Assembly (NCBI GenBank): GCA_002408385.1
Contig: DHSB01000010.1
Location: 18,872-27,383 of the forward strand
DNA length: 8,512 nucleotides
From: Myxococcales bacterium UBA5297
GTDB lineage: Bacteria; Myxococcota; Myxococcia; Myxococcales; UBA5297
Reading direction: 5' to 3'
Positions within the stretch are counted from its first letter, which is position 1. Each line of letters opens with the position of its first letter. Of this stretch, positions 6,107 to 8,512 are shown piece by piece. The translations under genes were made by a program, and so were the position numbers. The notes beneath the pieces were generated by a model, which saw only the letters and a list, made by a program, of their open reading frames with translations, did not search any database and was not told the DNA's origin.

Positions 6107-6143
6107 GTGACCGGCGGAGGGCTCTCTGCCTCCCGCCGGTCAC
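6107..6143. terminator. Hairpin between the convergent lipoprotein and radA genes
   Basis: GTGACCGGCGG (6107-6117) pairs perfectly with CCGCCGGTCAC (6133-6143). An AGG/CCT extension with one bulged base closes the loop. It lies 121 bases after the lipoprotein stop and about 93 bases after the radA stop on the other strand, so it could end both transcripts. No T tract is present on either side. Confidence 0.55.
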
Positions 6144-6232
6144 CCCTTCGACACCGTGTCTGGCGTGAAACCGACGCGACAGGCAAGCCGTCGCTCTGCG
6201 TCGGCAAGCCCGCCCGAGGCTCCTCGCAAATC

Positions 6233-6350
6233 CGACTACCGCTCGAACAGCGCCTGCAGCGCCTCGCCGATCGTCGAGACCGGCACCAGCGCGAGCGGCG
6301 GGCTCTCGAGGTTGCGCACGCTGGCCGCCGGCAGCACCGCGCGCTTGAAG
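6233..6350 (-). repeat. 118-bp direct repeat, native radA 3' end (right copy)
   Basis: Partner of 3053-3170, with two mismatches. This copy is taken as the source because it completes a full-length, normally organised RadA, whereas the other copy is attached to an unrelated enzyme fragment. Confidence 0.95.
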
Positions 6351-7594
6351 CCCATCTTGGCCGCCTCGACAAGCCGCGGCTCGACCTGCGCCACCGCGCG
6401 CACCTCGCCGGCGAGGCCGACCTCGCCGAAGACCATCGTCTTCGCGTCGAGCGGCCGGTCGCGCACGCTGGAGACGAGCGCGGCGAGGATGGCGAGGTCG
6501 GCGCTCGGCTCGGAGAGCTCGATGCCGCCGGCGACGTTGACGAACAGGTCGCAGCCGGCCAGGTCGACGCCCTCCTTCTTCTCGAGCACCGCGGCGAGCA
6601 GCGCGACCCGGTTGTGATCGACCCCCATCGTCGTGCGCCGCGCGGTGCCGTAGCCGGTCGGCGCGACGAGCGCCTGCAATTCGACGAGCAGCGGCCGGGT
6701 CCCCGAGACCGAGGCGGTGACCACCGAGCCCGACGCATCGACGGGCCGCTCGGCCAGGAAGAGCGCCGAGGGGTCGAGCACCTCGCTCAGCCCGCTCGAC
6801 TTCATCTCGAAGACCCCGATCTCGTTGGTCGAGCCGAAGCGGTTCTTGTGGGCGCGCAGCACGCGGTAGGGATGCCCGCGGTCGCCCTCGAAGTAGAGGA
6901 CGGTGTCGACCATGTGCTCGAGGACCCGCGGCCCGGCGATGGCGCCGTCCTTGGTGACGTGGCCGACGATGAAGGTGGGGGTCTCGGTGCGCTTGGCATA
7001 GGCCATCAGGCGCCCGGAGCACTCGCGCACCTGGCTGATGGTGCCCGGGGCGCTGCCGAGCTCGGGCAAGAAGAGCGTCTGGATGGAGTCGACCGCCAGC
7101 GCGCAGGGCTTGAGCTTGCCGGCCGCGGCGATGACCTTCTCGGCGTCGGTCTCGGCCATCAGGTGCAGGTTCTCGGCGTCGATTCCCATGCGTTCGGCGC
7201 GCATGCGCGTCTGGCGCAGCGACTCCTCGCCGGTGACGTAGAGCGCCGAGCCGTGGTGCGAGAGCTTGGCGAGCGCGGCGAGCAGCAGCGTGCTCTTGCC
7301 GATGCCCGGATCGCCCCCGAGCAGCACCAGGCCGCCGGCGACCACCCCGCCGCCCAAGACCCGGTCGAGCTCGCCGATGGCGGTGAGCATCCGGTCCTCG
7401 CGATCGGCGGTGACATCGAGCAGGCGCACCGGCTTGCCGCCGGTCGAAAGGGTGCCCCAGCCGCGCTTCTGTTCGCGCTCCTCCACCTCTTCGACCAGCG
7501 TGTTCCAGCCGCCGCAGTCGGGACAGCGCCCGAGCCACTTGGGCTCTTTGTGGCCGCAGGACTGGCAGGAGTAGAGGGTCTTGGGTTTGGCCAT
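6236..7594 (-). CDS. radA: DNA repair protein RadA (Sms)
   Basis: RadA is a RecA-related ATPase and helicase that helps process recombination intermediates (branch migration and D-loop extension) during repair and, in some species, transformation. The 452-residue product is complete. The N-terminal zinc finger has Cys10/13 and Cys24/27. Walker A is GGDPGIGKST (93-102), the Walker B region is LAVDSIQ (166-172), and the RadA signature KNRFG is at 250-254 (HKNRFGSTNEIGVF). A Lon-like C-terminal domain fills about 290-452. The ATG at 7594 follows GGAGG at a five-base spacing, which fixes the start. A weak -10-like TACTAT lies about 25 bases upstream of the ATG on the minus strand (7619-7624). The last 35 codons are duplicated at 3056-3170. 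The DUF2769-like remnant lies upstream on the same strand, 270 bases away, and an operon link is not evident. Confidence 0.97.
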   Translation of the reverse strand: MAKPKTLYSCQSCGHKEPKWLGRCPDCGGWNTLVEEVEEREQKRGWGTLSTGGKPVRLLDVTADREDRMLTAIGELDRVLGGGVVAGGLVLLGGDPGIGKSTLLLAALAKLSHHGSALYVTGEESLRQTRMRAERMGIDAENLHLMAETDAEKVIAAAGKLKPCALAVDSIQTLFLPELGSAPGTISQVRECSGRLMAYAKRTETPTFIVGHVTKDGAIAGPRVLEHMVDTVLYFEGDRGHPYRVLRAHKNRFGSTNEIGVFEMKSSGLSEVLDPSALFLAERPVDASGSVVTASVSGTRPLLVELQALVAPTGYGTARRTTMGVDHNRVALLAAVLEKKEGVDLAGCDLFVNVAGGIELSEPSADLAILAALVSSVRDRPLDAKTMVFGEVGLAGEVRAVAQVEPRLVEAAKMGFKRAVLPAASVRNLESPPLALVPVSTIGEALQALFER

Positions 7595-7864
7595 TCGGGC
7601 CTCCGGGTTCGGCGGAGGATAGTAGGCGATGGGGCTGACAGCCGGGGACGGCGGATCGCCGAAGCGATGGAGGGCCGCCCGCTTTCGGCAGCGGGCAACA
7701 ATGCGGTTCGAGGTCCGTGGAAGAGTCTGCGAGACCCGCGCGCCGCAGGGCGTTGCCAGGCGAGCGAGACCGGCGCGCGGGGTCTGCGGTAGAGCCAGCC
7801 GCGAACGCGACGAATGCGGTGACGGTGGCCCTTTGCCGCCGAGCGCTTTTGCGCGGTACGCCCG
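7595..7864. other. Spacer between radA and the DUF2769-like remnant
   Basis: No gene supported. It holds the radA ribosome binding site (GGAGG, about 7600-7604 on the minus strand) and presumably its promoter. Open frames that cross it are extensions of shadow frames of radA. Confidence 0.4.
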
Positions 7865-8189
7865 TTACTCGGCAGCGCCGCCGACGCAAGAAGCACGTGC
7901 CCTGCAGAGCGTAGTCCTCCCAGACCGGGCAGGTCGGACACATACACCGCTTGGTCTTGTCGAGGTCGTCGCACCTGGATTTGCCGACGGTGGCAGCGCA
8001 GTAGATCCCCTCGATAAACCTTGGCCGGCGGGAGCTCGCCGGGAATTCCAATCGATGGTTGCGTTCTTCGCCTTGGCCCAAAGCGCTCTCGACAAATACC
8101 CCGGGCACTTGCCGCACTGGCAGCGCTCGAAGTTATTTCAATGGGTAATCGACAATGACCTCTCCCCCCCGGGCAATGCCGCCCCCCAT
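7865..8189 (-). pseudogene. DUF2769-like cysteine-rich small protein, several frame disruptions
   Basis: Read across frames, the minus strand gives the layout of DUF2769 (function unknown; two sets of paired cysteines, probably metal- or cluster-binding). The pieces, in order, are: VIVDYPLK; NFERCQCGKCPGYLSRALWA; ELPPAKVYRG; GIYCAATVGKSRCDDLD, continuing KTKRCMCPTCPVWEDYALQG; and CVGGAAE then TAA (7865-7867). Frame changes are needed near 8135 (an extra T in AAATAAC), near 8040-8060, near 8012 (a GGGG run) and near 7888 (an extra T in CTTCTTG). In minus-strand terms all are +1. An ATG at 8189 is in the first frame, although a G-rich AGAGG (8159-8163) lies just before an ATT at 8156, so the true start is unclear. 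It is either a decaying gene or an intact gene hit by sequence errors. The second cysteine block is the surest part. Confidence 0.6.
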
Positions 8190-8512
8190 GCCGGCGGGTT
8201 CCGGCTCGGTTCAGACTGGCAGCGGGAGCGAAGCTGGTACCAGAGGCCAGGCGAATCAAGCGCAGCGGATTTGCAGCGGTCGGCCAGCTCTCACCTGGTC
8301 GACGCGGACCTCGAGCTCGCTCGGGCTGACGGGAAAGGCCGGCGCGCACGAGGGTCGGAAGGCCGCAGCCACGAGACGACCGGTGCGAAGCTCGGGATGA
8401 CTGGCTGCGCCCAAGGGGTTGGGGACCTACTCGGCAGAGTTTGACCAGATTGGCAAGAATCTGCAGCCTGAAGTCTGACGACTGGGGCCTGCCGGCCGCC
8501 CCGATCTCCCGG
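8190..8512. other. Right-end stretch without a recognisable gene
   Basis: Nothing convincing on either strand. Open frames give Arg/Ser/Ala-rich translations without motifs. One small perfect inverted repeat is present (CAGATT 8446-8451, AATCTG 8458-8463, 6-base loop). The promoter of the DUF2769-like remnant would be expected in this stretch, but none stands out. Confidence 0.35.

Noticed and set aside
5537..7792. 751-codon open frame on the plus strand
   Set aside because: It overlaps the lipoprotein in another frame and runs antisense to radA. The translation is a GC-driven shadow with no motifs.
6096..8117. 673-codon open frame on the minus strand joining the DUF2769-like cysteine block to sequence beyond radA
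   Set aside because: Only its first part carries real similarity. After about 7890 it runs in a wrong frame through radA.
8138..8140. In-frame TGA read as selenocysteine in a TTG-started DUF2769-like frame
   Set aside because: The TGA lies before the first cysteine block where no Sec is expected, no SECIS-like stem was seen just after it, and a single extra T nearby explains the frame better.

Overview
The window is 8.5 kb of very GC-rich bacterial DNA. The large cysteine-rich lipoprotein with repeated four-cysteine modules, the strong bias for G or C in third codon positions and the presence of a DUF2769-type protein suggest a member of the Myxococcota (old Deltaproteobacteria). This is inference from gene style, not from a marker gene. 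Only four intact genes are well supported: an XdhC-family protein (+), a small membrane protein with a PH-like region (+), the cysteine-rich lipoprotein (+) and radA (-).

Layout from left to right. Positions 1-444 hold a 42-bp tandem array, best read as the 3' end of a gene encoding 14-residue repeats that enters from the left edge. Positions 445-761 hold no convincing gene, and a strong hairpin follows. At 814-1441 (-) lies a broken flavin/FeS oxidoreductase gene (2,4-dienoyl-CoA reductase / old yellow enzyme type): a good ribosome binding site and the first 40 residues are joined, out of frame, to the last third of the enzyme. The intact xdhC-like gene follows at 1807-2838 (+). At 3056-3715 (-) lies a middle piece of the same enzyme type (end of the barrel, FeS site, first FAD motif), fused in frame to a near-perfect 118-bp copy of the 3' end of radA. 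Then come the PH-like membrane protein (3917-4495), a 460-bp gene-poor gap, the lipoprotein (4957-5985), a convergent hairpin, radA (6236-7594) and, upstream of radA on the same strand, a frame-disrupted DUF2769-like gene (about 7865-8189). The right end holds no recognisable gene.

The genes do not form an obvious operon or a new defence or metabolic system. The strongest signal is rearrangement. Three collinear, non-overlapping pieces of one kind of flavoenzyme lie scattered around xdhC, and one of them carries a transplanted radA tail whose junction falls on shared FKR codons. A second gene carries several single-base frame changes, all in the same direction. These could be real gene decay in a fluid accessory region, or assembly and read errors; read mapping across the named junctions would decide. 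The only stretch that may be functionally novel is the phased 42-bp array at the left edge.
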